DNA of 11,342 nucleotides from Oleiagrimonas sp964608595 (lineage in GTDB: Bacteria; Pseudomonadota; Gammaproteobacteria; Xanthomonadales; Rhodanobacteraceae). Of this stretch, positions 1 through 6,559 are shown in pieces. The translations under genes and the position numbers were made by a program. The DNA is taken from the NCBI GenBank assembly GCA_964608595.1, contig CAZSOU010000080.1, forward strand, positions 1 through 11,342. The letters are read 5' to 3'. Each line of letters starts with the position of its first letter. The first letter of the stretch is position 1. A model generated the notes under the pieces. It saw nothing but the letters and a program-made list of their open reading frames with translations. It was not told where the DNA came from and ran no database searches.

Positions 1-2
1 TT

Positions 3-69
3 GTGGGAGGGGCCGGTGGCCCCGACGGATCATGCGGTACATCCTGTCGGGGCCATCGGCCCCTCCCAC
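3..69. repeat. REP doublet (REPIN/BIME-like) with GTGG heads
   Basis: Two 24-base arms (3-26 and 46-69) are inverted copies with a single mismatch, separated by 19 bases. Each arm starts, reading inward, with GTGG and then holds its own small hairpin, GGGGCC-loop-GGCCCC. A GTGG/GTAG head followed by an imperfect hairpin is the known layout of REP elements mobilised by RAYT transposases in Pseudomonas, Stenotrophomonas and relatives. Two REPs facing each other form a REPIN. No RAYT gene is in the window. A second, weaker inverted repeat of 9 bases with one mismatch (69-77 with 99-107) follows directly. The element starts almost at the window edge, so it may belong to a longer cluster. Confidence 0.8.
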
Positions 70-70
70 G

Positions 71-334
71 GGAAACTCCGATGACCCGTGGTTTTTCGAG
101 GTTCCCGCAAGGTAGACAAGCGCATGCTCGTAACCACTCCCGAACCCGGCAGTCCGTCGGTTTGGTCGAGCCATGATGTTTTCACAAAACAGCATCGTGC
201 GTGAATCGCAAGGCACCGTTTGCTGGCTCCGTCGCGATCGGGACGGCAGACATTCAGGCACGCCGTAGCAGACTGAAACCGTCGGTAGTCCACCCCTTCC
301 CTGTTCCCCCTGCGGGCACCGACGAATGGAACCG
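71..334. other. Intergenic stretch with no recognised gene
   Basis: This stretch has open frames on both strands, but none has a ribosome binding site or a recognisable protein. The translations are Arg/Pro-rich, as expected of shadow frames in GC-rich DNA. A small AT-rich hairpin lies at about 174-196 (GATGTTTT opposite an AAAAC...ATC arm). I looked for tRNA, tmRNA, RNase P and riboswitch signatures and saw none. The terminator that follows has its longer T-run on the + strand, so an unannotated rightward transcript ending there is possible. No convincing promoter was found for one. Confidence 0.4.
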
Positions 335-370
335 AAAAGGCCCGCCTCGCAATGAGTCGGGCCTTTTTTT
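335..370. terminator. Intrinsic terminator, probably bidirectional
   Basis: A perfect 10-bp stem (AAAAGGCCCG at 335-344 with CGGGCCTTTT at 358-367) encloses a 13-base loop. On the + strand the stem runs into seven T residues (364-370). On the - strand the stem ends in TTTT. The leftward membrane-protein gene stops at 379, about 11 bases before this stem, so the hairpin is well placed to end that operon. The longer T-run on the + strand suggests it also stops rightward transcription. Confidence 0.85.
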
Positions 371-378
371 CGAATGCC

Positions 379-765
379 TCAGTCAGGTGACTTCGGCCCG
401 CGTGCATGACGCCACGAACCGGTCCAGACCAGCCAGCCCAGCATCACCCCGGCACACGCGCCGATGAACTCGCATACCACGCGCATGCCCAGCGTATCCG
501 GGTCGTGTATCGGCGCCAGCACGCGGGCGATGACGACGGGCGATTCCAGCGGCACGATGCCCATGTACAACAGGTGCCACGTATCGACACCGGCCGTCAG
601 CACCACGGTCGCAAGCCAGGCCCGGCCGATTTCGCCGCCCTGGCTCCAGCCGTTGCGCCGGCCCCACGCATGCGTCAGTCCCAGCAACAAGATGCCCGCG
701 ACGAGGGAAATCAGCGCGGCGCACACCACACCCCACGGGCCGAATGGCAGGAACGGGAGATTCAA
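379..765 (-). CDS. Small membrane protein of unknown function
   Basis: I do not recognise a family. With a TTG start at 765 the protein has 128 residues and begins MNLPFLPFGPWG. It has three likely membrane segments, at about residues 10-31, 50-70 and 94-115, and a short basic tail (SWRHARGPKSPD). This points to a small inner-membrane protein. The TTG lies 28 bases after the stop of the upstream CPXCG gene, with an AGG about five bases before it. An alternative ATG start at 819 adds 18 Arg-rich residues and would overlap the upstream gene by 26 bases. That start is less attractive because the extension is hydrophilic and precedes the first membrane helix. The terminator just downstream supports this being the last gene of a two-gene operon. 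Coding potential is supported by the hydrophobic pattern and context, not by homology. Confidence 0.65.
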   Translation of the reverse strand: MNLPFLPFGPWGVVCAALISLVAGILLLGLTHAWGRRNGWSQGGEIGRAWLATVVLTAGVDTWHLLYMGIVPLESPVVIARVLAPIHDPDTLGMRVVCEFIGACAGVMLGWLVWTGSWRHARGPKSPD

Positions 766-793
766 GCGGCAACCTGCGCGACGTCGGAGTGCA

Positions 794-997
794 TCAGACG
801 TCACTCCGCGCGACATCAACCTGACAGGCGCCCTGCGCGTCGACGTCGACGGTGACGTCGATCGGCTGGCAACAGACGCTGCAATCTTCGACGTAAACCT
901 GCGAACCGGCGGAAAGATCCACCCGCAGGTCGATCAATTCCCCGCAATAGGGACAGCTCACGTTGACGGTTTGCTCGAGCATCACGCGTCGGTTCAT
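794..997 (-). CDS. CPXCG motif-containing cysteine-rich protein
   Basis: This 67-residue protein matches the Cys-rich CPXCG family by pattern. It has CPYCGE at residues 15-20, a stretch ending VDLSAGSQVYVEDC (C39), and the CC pair at 42-43 followed by QPI. The four main cysteines (15, 18, 39, 42) suggest a small zinc-ribbon fold. The cellular role of the family is not established. The start at 997 gives MNRRVMLEQ. The inner ATG at 982 (MLEQTVNVSCPYCG) is equally credible, because family members usually have only a few residues before the first CXXC. Neither start has a clear Shine-Dalgarno sequence. A TAAAGT preceded by TGC (minus strand, 1030-1022) could be an extended -10 box giving a very short leader. 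The gene is followed closely by the small membrane protein. Confidence 0.85.
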   Translation of the reverse strand: MNRRVMLEQTVNVSCPYCGELIDLRVDLSAGSQVYVEDCSVCCQPIDVTVDVDAQGACQVDVARSDV

Positions 998-1046
998 TTA
1001 CAAGGCGCCACGGAAGGTGCAACTTTAGCAAATTCGCGGGCACGCG

Positions 1047-1193
1047 GCTCCCGCTGAATCGAAAATCCGGGAGCGCCCCTTCGTTCGGGCCGGAAAGCCT
1101 CATCGCAGGCATGCGCTAGGATGAAGCACATGCGGTGCAACAACAGATCGGCGTCGTGAATCGGAACATCGGGAGTCCCGGTTCGCGCGCGAA
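1047..1193. promoter_or_regulatory. Divergent intergenic region with three palindromes
   Basis: The 222-bp gap (998-1219) separates the leftward CPXCG gene from the rightward antiporter. It holds a 7-bp stem, GCTCCCG/CGGGAGC (1047-1053 with 1068-1074), with a 14-base loop. It also holds a short inverted repeat, CGGGA-G-TCCCG (1170-1180), and a perfect 12-base palindrome, TTCGCGCGCGAA (1182-1193). The last two lie 27-50 bases before the antiporter start codon. That is where an operator or a leader hairpin would sit. I see no convincing -35/-10 pair for the antiporter. A TAGGAT at 1117-1122 is the best -10 candidate, but it has no good -35. The antiporter has a good ribosome site, GGAGAGG, seven bases before its ATG. 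Confidence 0.35.
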
Positions 1194-1219
1194 ATTGCTT
1201 TTGACGGAGAGGTTGGCAC

Positions 1220-2863
1220 ATGGCTTCGATTGAAGTGGTTCTGGCCATGTTGCTGGCGGTCATCGTCAGCGCCTATCTGGCGCGCGCGCTGCCTGTCTCG
1301 CTGCCGTTGCCGATCGTGCAGATCGTGCTCGGTGCGGTGATTGCATTGTTTGTCGCCCGACCCGTGGCGCTGACGCCGGCGGTCTTTTTTCTGCTGTTCC
1401 TGCCGCCGCTGCTGTTTCTGGACGGATGGCGCATTCCCAAGGACGGTTTGTTCCGCGACAGGGCGACCGTGCTGCAACTGGCACTGGGCCTGGTGGTGTT
1501 CACGGTGGTCGGCGCCGGTTACCTGATTCACTGGTTGATCCCGGTGATGCCGCTGGCGGTCGCGTTCGCATTGGCGGCCATCGTGTCGCCGACCGATCCG
1601 GTCGCCGTGTCGTCCATCACCACGCGCGTGCCGATGCCGGGACGCCTGATGCATATCCTGGAAGGCGAATCGCTGCTCAACGACGCGTCCGGTCTGGTGT
1701 GCTTCCAGTTTGCGGTAGTCGCCGCCATGACCGGAACGTTCTCGCTTGGCTCGGCCGCGTTGACCTTTTTGTGGGTGGCATTGGCGGGACTGGGTTGCGG
1801 CTTGCTGCTCACGCTGGCTGTCGTGTTCGTGCAACGGAAATTGACGCGCATGTTCGGCGAGGAGGGCGGCTCGTCCATTCTGATCAATCTGCTGATTCCC
1901 TTCGGGGCCTACCTGCTGGCCGAGAAGCTGCATGCTTCCGGCATTCTCGCTGCCGTGGCGGCCGGTATCACCATGAGTTACGTCGAGTTGACCGGCCGTA
2001 CCATGGCGAGCACGCGACTGGAACGCAGCACGGTATGGAACACCATCCAGTTCACGCTCAACGGCATCATGTTCGTACTGCTGGGCGAACAGCTTCCGGG
2101 CATCCTGCGCGGCGCCGCACAATCGGTCCGCGAAAGCGGCCATGCGCAGGTGTGGTGGCTGGGCGTCTACGCGATCGCGATCACGCTCGGCTTGGCGCTG
2201 CTGCGGTTTGCCTGGGTGTGGTTGTCGCTGCGCATGCACCTGCTGCACGCCCGACACCGGCACGGCGAAACATTCACGCCACCGTCGTGGCGTCTGGTTT
2301 GCGCAACGTCCCTGTCCGGGGTGCGTGGCGCCATCACCTTGGCCGGCATCCTGACATTGCCGCTGCTGATGCCGGACGGCAGCGCGTTTCCGGCGCGCAA
2401 TCTGGCCATCTTTCTGGCCGCCTCGGTCATCTTGTTGTCCTTGATCGGCGCCAGCATCGGCCTGCCCCTGCTGCTCAAGGGACTGACCCTTCCCGTCGAA
2501 CCCCTGGCGCAGCAACAGGAAAACCACGCTCGCGCCATGGCCATCGAAGCCGGCATCGAATCGGTGAAGAAGGCGTGCGACAAGCTCCGCGAGCGCCCCG
2601 ACGACGACACCACGAATCTGTGCGACGATGCCGCCAACCGCGTCATCAATGTGTATCAGAAACGTCAGCGCGGAACCGAAAGCGACAGCACCGATGCGGA
2701 GCAACTGCGCAAGGCGGACGCACTGGAGCGGGAACTGCGTCTCGCCGGACTGCGCGGCGAGCGCGAGCGCATACTGGAGCTGGCGCGTCACCGACGCATC
2801 TCCGACGCCACATCACGCAAACTGGTGCACGAAATCGACCTGATCGAAGCCGTATACCGTTGA
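1220..2863 (+). CDS. Na+/H+ antiporter, CPA1 (NhaP/YjcE-like) family
   Basis: This 547-residue inner-membrane protein should exchange cytoplasmic Na+ (possibly K+ or Li+) for external H+ and so control pH and ion balance. About twelve hydrophobic segments fill residues 5-420. Family marks are visible: SPTDPVAV at 123-130, EGESLLNDASG at 148-158 with the paired Asn-Asp (154-155) that binds the cation in electroneutral CPA1 antiporters, and SGVRGAITLA at 366-375 with the conserved Arg369. Residues 425-547 form a charged, helical cytoplasmic tail, usual for the bacterial YjcE-type branch. The ATG is set by GGAGAGG seven bases upstream. The gene stands alone and converges on pgpA with a gap of only 25 bases and no obvious terminator. 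Substrate preference cannot be read from the sequence. Regulation may involve the palindromes just upstream. Confidence 0.93.
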   Translation: MASIEVVLAMLLAVIVSAYLARALPVSLPLPIVQIVLGAVIALFVARPVALTPAVFFLLFLPPLLFLDGWRIPKDGLFRDRATVLQLALGLVVFTVVGAGYLIHWLIPVMPLAVAFALAAIVSPTDPVAVSSITTRVPMPGRLMHILEGESLLNDASGLVCFQFAVVAAMTGTFSLGSAALTFLWVALAGLGCGLLLTLAVVFVQRKLTRMFGEEGGSSILINLLIPFGAYLLAEKLHASGILAAVAAGITMSYVELTGRTMASTRLERSTVWNTIQFTLNGIMFVLLGEQLPGILRGAAQSVRESGHAQVWWLGVYAIAITLGLALLRFAWVWLSLRMHLLHARHRHGETFTPPSWRLVCATSLSGVRGAITLAGILTLPLLMPDGSAFPARNLAIFLAASVILLSLIGASIGLPLLLKGLTLPVEPLAQQQENHARAMAIEAGIESVKKACDKLRERPDDDTTNLCDDAANRVINVYQKRQRGTESDSTDAEQLRKADALERELRLAGLRGERERILELARHRRISDATSRKLVHEIDLIEAVYR

Positions 2864-2888
2864 CGCGACCGAACGCGCCGCACGAGCC

Positions 2889-3398
2889 CTACATGAAAAT
2901 CATGATGCAACGGATGATTGCCAGCACGACGGCGGCGAACATCCCTGCCAGGACGTCATCGAGCATGACACCGAGCCCCCCTTTGACGCGCGCGTCCAGC
3001 CACCCGATCGGCCAGGGTTTGGCTACATCGAACAGACGAAACAGGATGAAGCCGATGGCCATCATCCACCACGGCCCCGCCAGCACCGGCAACAGAGTGA
3101 TCCATTGGCCGACAAACTCGTCCCAGACCAGGGCGCGGTGATCGGGAAAACCGATGCGCCGGCTGCTCACACTGCACGCCCACACACCGAGCACGAACGT
3201 GACCACCAGCATCGCGCCGTACAGGGGCAGCGACAGATCGCGCCACAGAAACCACCACGGCAACAACGCCACCAGCGAACCGACCGTGCCCTGCGCGCGC
3301 GGCGCCAGCCCGGAAGCGACGCCGGTCGCGATCCAGCCGGCCGGATGGGTCATGAGCGCGCGGCGCTGCTCCGAACTCAAAGTGATCTTGGCATTCAT
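2889..3398 (-). CDS. pgpA: Phosphatidylglycerophosphatase A
   Basis: PgpA dephosphorylates phosphatidylglycerophosphate to phosphatidylglycerol in the inner membrane, the last step towards PG and cardiolipin. The 169-residue product is normal length for the family. It shows the N-terminal motif GLAPRAQGTVGSL (30-42), a WDEFVGQW segment (92-99) and the long signature from FRLFDVAKPWP (120-130) to GGLGVMLDDVLAGM (140-153). Its acidic residues are the expected metal ligands. Membrane helices lie at about 42-54, 58-78, 98-122 and 145-167. The ATG at 3398 overlaps the thiL stop by four bases (ATGA), so translation is probably coupled to thiL. A longer frame to 3569 overlaps thiL and is not used. 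The thiL-pgpA pairing is widespread in proteobacteria. Confidence 0.95.
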   Translation of the reverse strand: MNAKITLSSEQRRALMTHPAGWIATGVASGLAPRAQGTVGSLVALLPWWFLWRDLSLPLYGAMLVVTFVLGVWACSVSSRRIGFPDHRALVWDEFVGQWITLLPVLAGPWWMMAIGFILFRLFDVAKPWPIGWLDARVKGGLGVMLDDVLAGMFAAVVLAIIRCIMIFM

Positions 3399-4345
3399 GC
3401 GTTGAAGTGTTCCCAGCCCTGTCGTGGCGGCGTCAGTGGTTGGCCGTTGGCGTCGATCACGCGGATGCCGCCGCCCTCGGTCATGCGGCCGATGCGGGTC
3501 ACGCCACAACCCAGGCGCGACAGAGTGGCCATGACGTCCTGCGCGCCGGCTTCCGGGGCGGTGAAGCAAAGCTCGTAATCATCGCCGCCGGCGAGCGCCA
3601 GTTCGCGTGCCGTGGCGGCATCGAAAAGCGTCGTCAGCGCTCGCGACTGCGGCACATCGACCACGCGAATTTCGGCGCCGACACCACTGGCTTTGCAAAC
3701 ATGCCCCAGGTCGGCCAGCAACCCGTCGGACACGTCGATGGCGGCATGCGCCATGCCGCGCAAGGCCTGACCGACCGCCACGCGCGGCTCGGGTCGATCC
3801 AGCCGTCGGCGCAACGCGTCCACCTCCGCACCGCTGCGGCCCAGACAGTGCAGGGCGGCGGCGGCATCGCCCAGGGTGCCGGTGACGAACAATGCGTCAC
3901 CCGCTTCGGCCGCACGACGCAACAACGCCTGTCCCGCCGGTACGAACCCGTGCACGGCCACGCTGACACTGAGCGGCCCTTGTGTGGTGTCGCCACCGAC
4001 CAGCGCCAGATGGTGTCGCCGCGCCAGTTGTGCAAACCCCTCGGCCAGACCCTCCACAAAATCGCGGTCGGCTTGCGGCAACGTCAGCGACAACATCGCC
4101 CATGCGGGTGTCGCACCCATGGCGGCAAGGTCCGAAAGATTGACGGCCAGGGCTTTCCAACCGATGTCGAACGCACTCGTACCCGTCGGAAAATGCACGC
4201 CTTCGACCAGGGTGTCCACGGCCATGGCCAACGCGTGGCCGGGTGGCGGCATCAGCAACGCGGCGTCATCGCCGATGCCCAGCGCGACGTCCGCGCGCTC
4301 GGCGGCCGTGCGTGCACGGATGAGGTCGATCAAATCGAATTCCAT
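3395..4345 (-). CDS. thiL: Thiamine-monophosphate kinase
   Basis: ThiL phosphorylates thiamine monophosphate with ATP to give thiamine diphosphate, the active cofactor. The 316-residue length is typical. Motifs of the AIR synthase-like/PurM fold are all present: GIGDDAA (23-29), DTLVEGVHF (44-52), NLSDLAAMG (69-77), GGDTT (117-121), VTGTLGD (154-160), DVSDGLLADLGH (204-215) and GGDDYEL (253-259). The Asp-rich loops bind Mg2+ and nucleotide. The start at 4345 gives MEFDLIDLI, the normal N-terminus. There is no Shine-Dalgarno sequence before it, because the 291-bp inverted-repeat element abuts the ATG. The frame stays open through that element, which offers an in-frame ATG 86 codons upstream (4603). 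I take the conserved start as correct. The stop overlaps the pgpA start. Confidence 0.95.
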   Translation of the reverse strand: MEFDLIDLIRARTAAERADVALGIGDDAALLMPPPGHALAMAVDTLVEGVHFPTGTSAFDIGWKALAVNLSDLAAMGATPAWAMLSLTLPQADRDFVEGLAEGFAQLARRHHLALVGGDTTQGPLSVSVAVHGFVPAGQALLRRAAEAGDALFVTGTLGDAAAALHCLGRSGAEVDALRRRLDRPEPRVAVGQALRGMAHAAIDVSDGLLADLGHVCKASGVGAEIRVVDVPQSRALTTLFDAATARELALAGGDDYELCFTAPEAGAQDVMATLSRLGCGVTRIGRMTEGGGIRVIDANGQPLTPPRQGWEHFNA

Positions 4346-4636
4346 AAGGGAGCTCTGATTGAATCCAGCGCGGACGTCACTTGTCCTGTCTGTTCGCAAG
4401 ACAAGGCGCACTGGCGAAGGCAGGCTGGCTGCCTGTCGAGACAGTGCAACGCAGGATTGTGGACAGACAGGGCAAGCCCGGCAACTTGATTCGAAAGGAA
4501 TGGGGGGCAGTCGGATGGTCCGCAGACTGCATCGCGCGGCTTGTCCAGGCAACCAGCCTGCACTGCGCCACGCAGCACAATCTGCGAACCATCCGAGTGC
4601 CATGACGTTTGCGCTGGATTCAATCAGAGCTCCCTT
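4346..4636. mobile_element. 291-bp MITE-like palindromic element with 34-bp terminal inverted repeats
   Basis: The outer 34 bases (4346-4379 and 4603-4636) are inverted copies with 32 matches, starting AAGGGAGCTCTGATTGAATC reading inward. The interior is also palindromic but diverged. Both arms, read inward, carry GTTCGCA, then TGGCG, GCAGGCTGG, TGCCTG and GCAG in the same order. The centre is TTCGAA (about 4489-4494). Each arm also holds smaller hairpins, such as GGCAG-loop-CTGCC and CTGTC-GA-GACAG in the left arm. TA dinucleotides can be drawn at both borders (4345-4346 and 4637-4638) if one base of asymmetry is allowed, which would fit an IS630/Tc1-type target. No transposase fits inside, so a non-autonomous element is likely. 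It supplies the last base of the permease stop codon and touches the thiL start codon. I do not recognise it as a named family. Confidence 0.75.
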
Positions 4637-6495
4637 TACCACCCGTACATGGCATTGATCGTCACCAGCGTTACTCCCAGCACCAGCAGGGTCAGCGGCA
4701 ACCCCACGCGCAGAAAATCGGTGCTGCGGTAGCCGCCGGGGCCGGCGATCATCATCAGCCCGGGATGACCCGAGCTGATGAGGAACGTGTTGGACGAGGA
4801 CACCGCCACGATCAATGCATAGGCCGCCGGATTGCCGCCGGTGGCAACGGCCACGGAGATGGCGATGGGCACCATCATCACGGTGGCGCCGACGTTGGAC
4901 ATGACTTGCGAGAACATCAACGTCAGCACGGCCATCACCAATTGCAGCAGCCATTGCGGCGAGCCGTGCGAAAATACCAGCAGTTGCTGCGCCAACCAGG
5001 CGGCCGCGCCCGTGTTGTCCATCGACCAGCCCAACGGCAGAAGACATGCGGTGACAAAGATGGTTTTCCAGTTGATGCCGTGAAACGCCTCGTCCATGTT
5101 GAGCACGCCGGTCAGAAGCATGGCGATCGCACCGGTCATCATCGATACCGACAGATCCAGCTGCGTGAACAGCGACATCGCCATCGCACCGAGAAAAATG
5201 CCGACGGCAATCCACAGCTTGCCGGGCCGCTGTTCGTCCTTGGGCACGTCGGTGACGACCACCATGTCGCGCTCTTCTTCGGCCATGGCCAGTTGGCGCC
5301 AGTGGCTGTGCAGAACCAGCGTGTCGCCGGCACGAACGGTCACATCGCGCAGGTCTTCGCGAAAAACCTGGTCCCCCCGGTTGAGTGCCAGCGGCGAAAT
5401 ACCGTAGCGCTTGCGCAGGTGCAATTCGCCCACCGTGTGCTTGATGAAACGCGAGCCGGGCGGGATCACGGCCTCGGAAATGCCCGCGCGGGTCGGGTTG
5501 AACAAATCCGACAGTTGACGCATGCGCGGCGACAACTTGCACAGTTGATTGTTGGCAAACGCGGCCACTTGCTCGCGTGTGCCCAGCACGCCCAGAATGC
5601 TGCCCACCCAGATCATCTGATCGGCCGGCGGTGCCATGCGTGACTCGTTGCCGGTTTTCATCGCCAGGATCAGGGGTGCGTCATGCAGCTGTTCGGCTTC
5701 GACGATGCTCATGCCGACCAACGGGCTGTCGGAGGTAACGGTCAGTTCGGCGGTGTCGCCGGCAATGCCGTAGGTGTCCGCAAAATAGCTTTCAGTGCGC
5801 CCCGGCGTCACTTTCTGACGCTCGCCTTCACGCGCGGGGAGCAGTCGGCGGGCGAAGAAAAAGAAATACAGCACGCCCGTGACGGCCAGCGCCACGCCCA
5901 CCGGTGTCACGCTGAACAAACCGAATTTCGGGATGGTGTGTGCGCCCGGCGGCAGATTGCGGTTGGCGCTGTCGACCAGATCATTGAGCAGAATCAACGG
6001 CGAGTTGCCGATCAACGTGGTGTTGGTGCCCGTGAGGATGCAGAATGCCATCGGCAGCAGCAGCCGCGACAACGGCACACCGGTACGCGAAGACAGACGG
6101 CCGGATATCGGAATCATCAATGCCGCCAACGCCTGGCTGGGAATCACGGCGCTCATCGTGCTGGCGACCGAATTCACCACCAGGCCGAGGCGCGATTCCA
6201 CACCTCGCGCCATGCGCATCACGAAATGTGCAGTCACCGTGAGCACACCGGCCCGATCCAGCCCTTCACCCATGATCATGATCGCGATGATGGCGATCAC
6301 GGCGTTGCCGGCGAAGCCTTCGAACACGCGCTCGGGCGGAATCAATCCGGTCAGGCCGATGACCACTACCACCAGCAATGCCACCATGTCGGCGCGAATC
6401 CACTCCATGACCAGCATGAACATGGTGAAGCCGACCAGGCCGATCACGATCATCATGTCGGGACTCAAAGTCAGGCCGGCGGCGGCAGTTTCCAT
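4636..6495 (-). CDS. SLC13/DASS-family permease with two RCK_C domains
   Basis: This 619-residue inner-membrane transporter is organised like the SLC13 (divalent anion:sodium symporter) relatives that carry TrkA-C domains. The N-terminal membrane half covers about residues 14-218 and contains GTNTTLIGNSPL (156-167), the first NTT substrate/Na+ site. The middle (about 235-410) holds two soluble RCK_C-like modules, ending with VRAGDTLVLHSH (387-398). The second membrane half (about 427-617) contains MSNVGATVMMVP (532-543) and SSSNTFLISSGHPG (566-579), the second SNT site. Sulfate, other oxyanions or dicarboxylates are possible substrates, and the sequence does not decide. The ATG at 6495 lacks a strong ribosome site. 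It lies 64 bases after the trmB stop, so it may be in the thiS-thiG-trmB operon or have its own promoter. Its stop codon TAA takes its last base from the adjoining inverted-repeat element. Confidence 0.88.
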   Translation of the reverse strand: METAAAGLTLSPDMMIVIGLVGFTMFMLVMEWIRADMVALLVVVVIGLTGLIPPERVFEGFAGNAVIAIIAIMIMGEGLDRAGVLTVTAHFVMRMARGVESRLGLVVNSVASTMSAVIPSQALAALMIPISGRLSSRTGVPLSRLLLPMAFCILTGTNTTLIGNSPLILLNDLVDSANRNLPPGAHTIPKFGLFSVTPVGVALAVTGVLYFFFFARRLLPAREGERQKVTPGRTESYFADTYGIAGDTAELTVTSDSPLVGMSIVEAEQLHDAPLILAMKTGNESRMAPPADQMIWVGSILGVLGTREQVAAFANNQLCKLSPRMRQLSDLFNPTRAGISEAVIPPGSRFIKHTVGELHLRKRYGISPLALNRGDQVFREDLRDVTVRAGDTLVLHSHWRQLAMAEEERDMVVVTDVPKDEQRPGKLWIAVGIFLGAMAMSLFTQLDLSVSMMTGAIAMLLTGVLNMDEAFHGINWKTIFVTACLLPLGWSMDNTGAAAWLAQQLLVFSHGSPQWLLQLVMAVLTLMFSQVMSNVGATVMMVPIAISVAVATGGNPAAYALIVAVSSSNTFLISSGHPGLMMIAGPGGYRSTDFLRVGLPLTLLVLGVTLVTINAMYGW

Positions 6496-6559
6496 GGAGG
6501 GCGTCGTCTCGGGTTAACGTGGTGGCATGGGGTGATGCTTGCCCGCCACGCGCGGCGAG

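Noticed and set aside
71..334. A protein gene in the left intergenic stretch (open frames 30-407 minus and 201-467 plus)
   Set aside because: No ribosome site, domain or hydrophobic pattern is seen. One frame starts inside the REP and the other runs through the terminator.
1100..2791. A 563-codon open frame on the - strand across the antiporter
   Set aside because: Its Gln/Arg/His-rich translation is the usual antisense shadow of a hydrophobic GC-rich gene. The + strand carries clear CPA1 motifs.
4330..4658. Open frames on both strands inside the palindromic element, with similar starts (MNPARTS and MNPAQTS)
   Set aside because: They look alike only because the ends are inverted repeats. 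They have no ribosome sites or domains, and they run into thiL or the permease.
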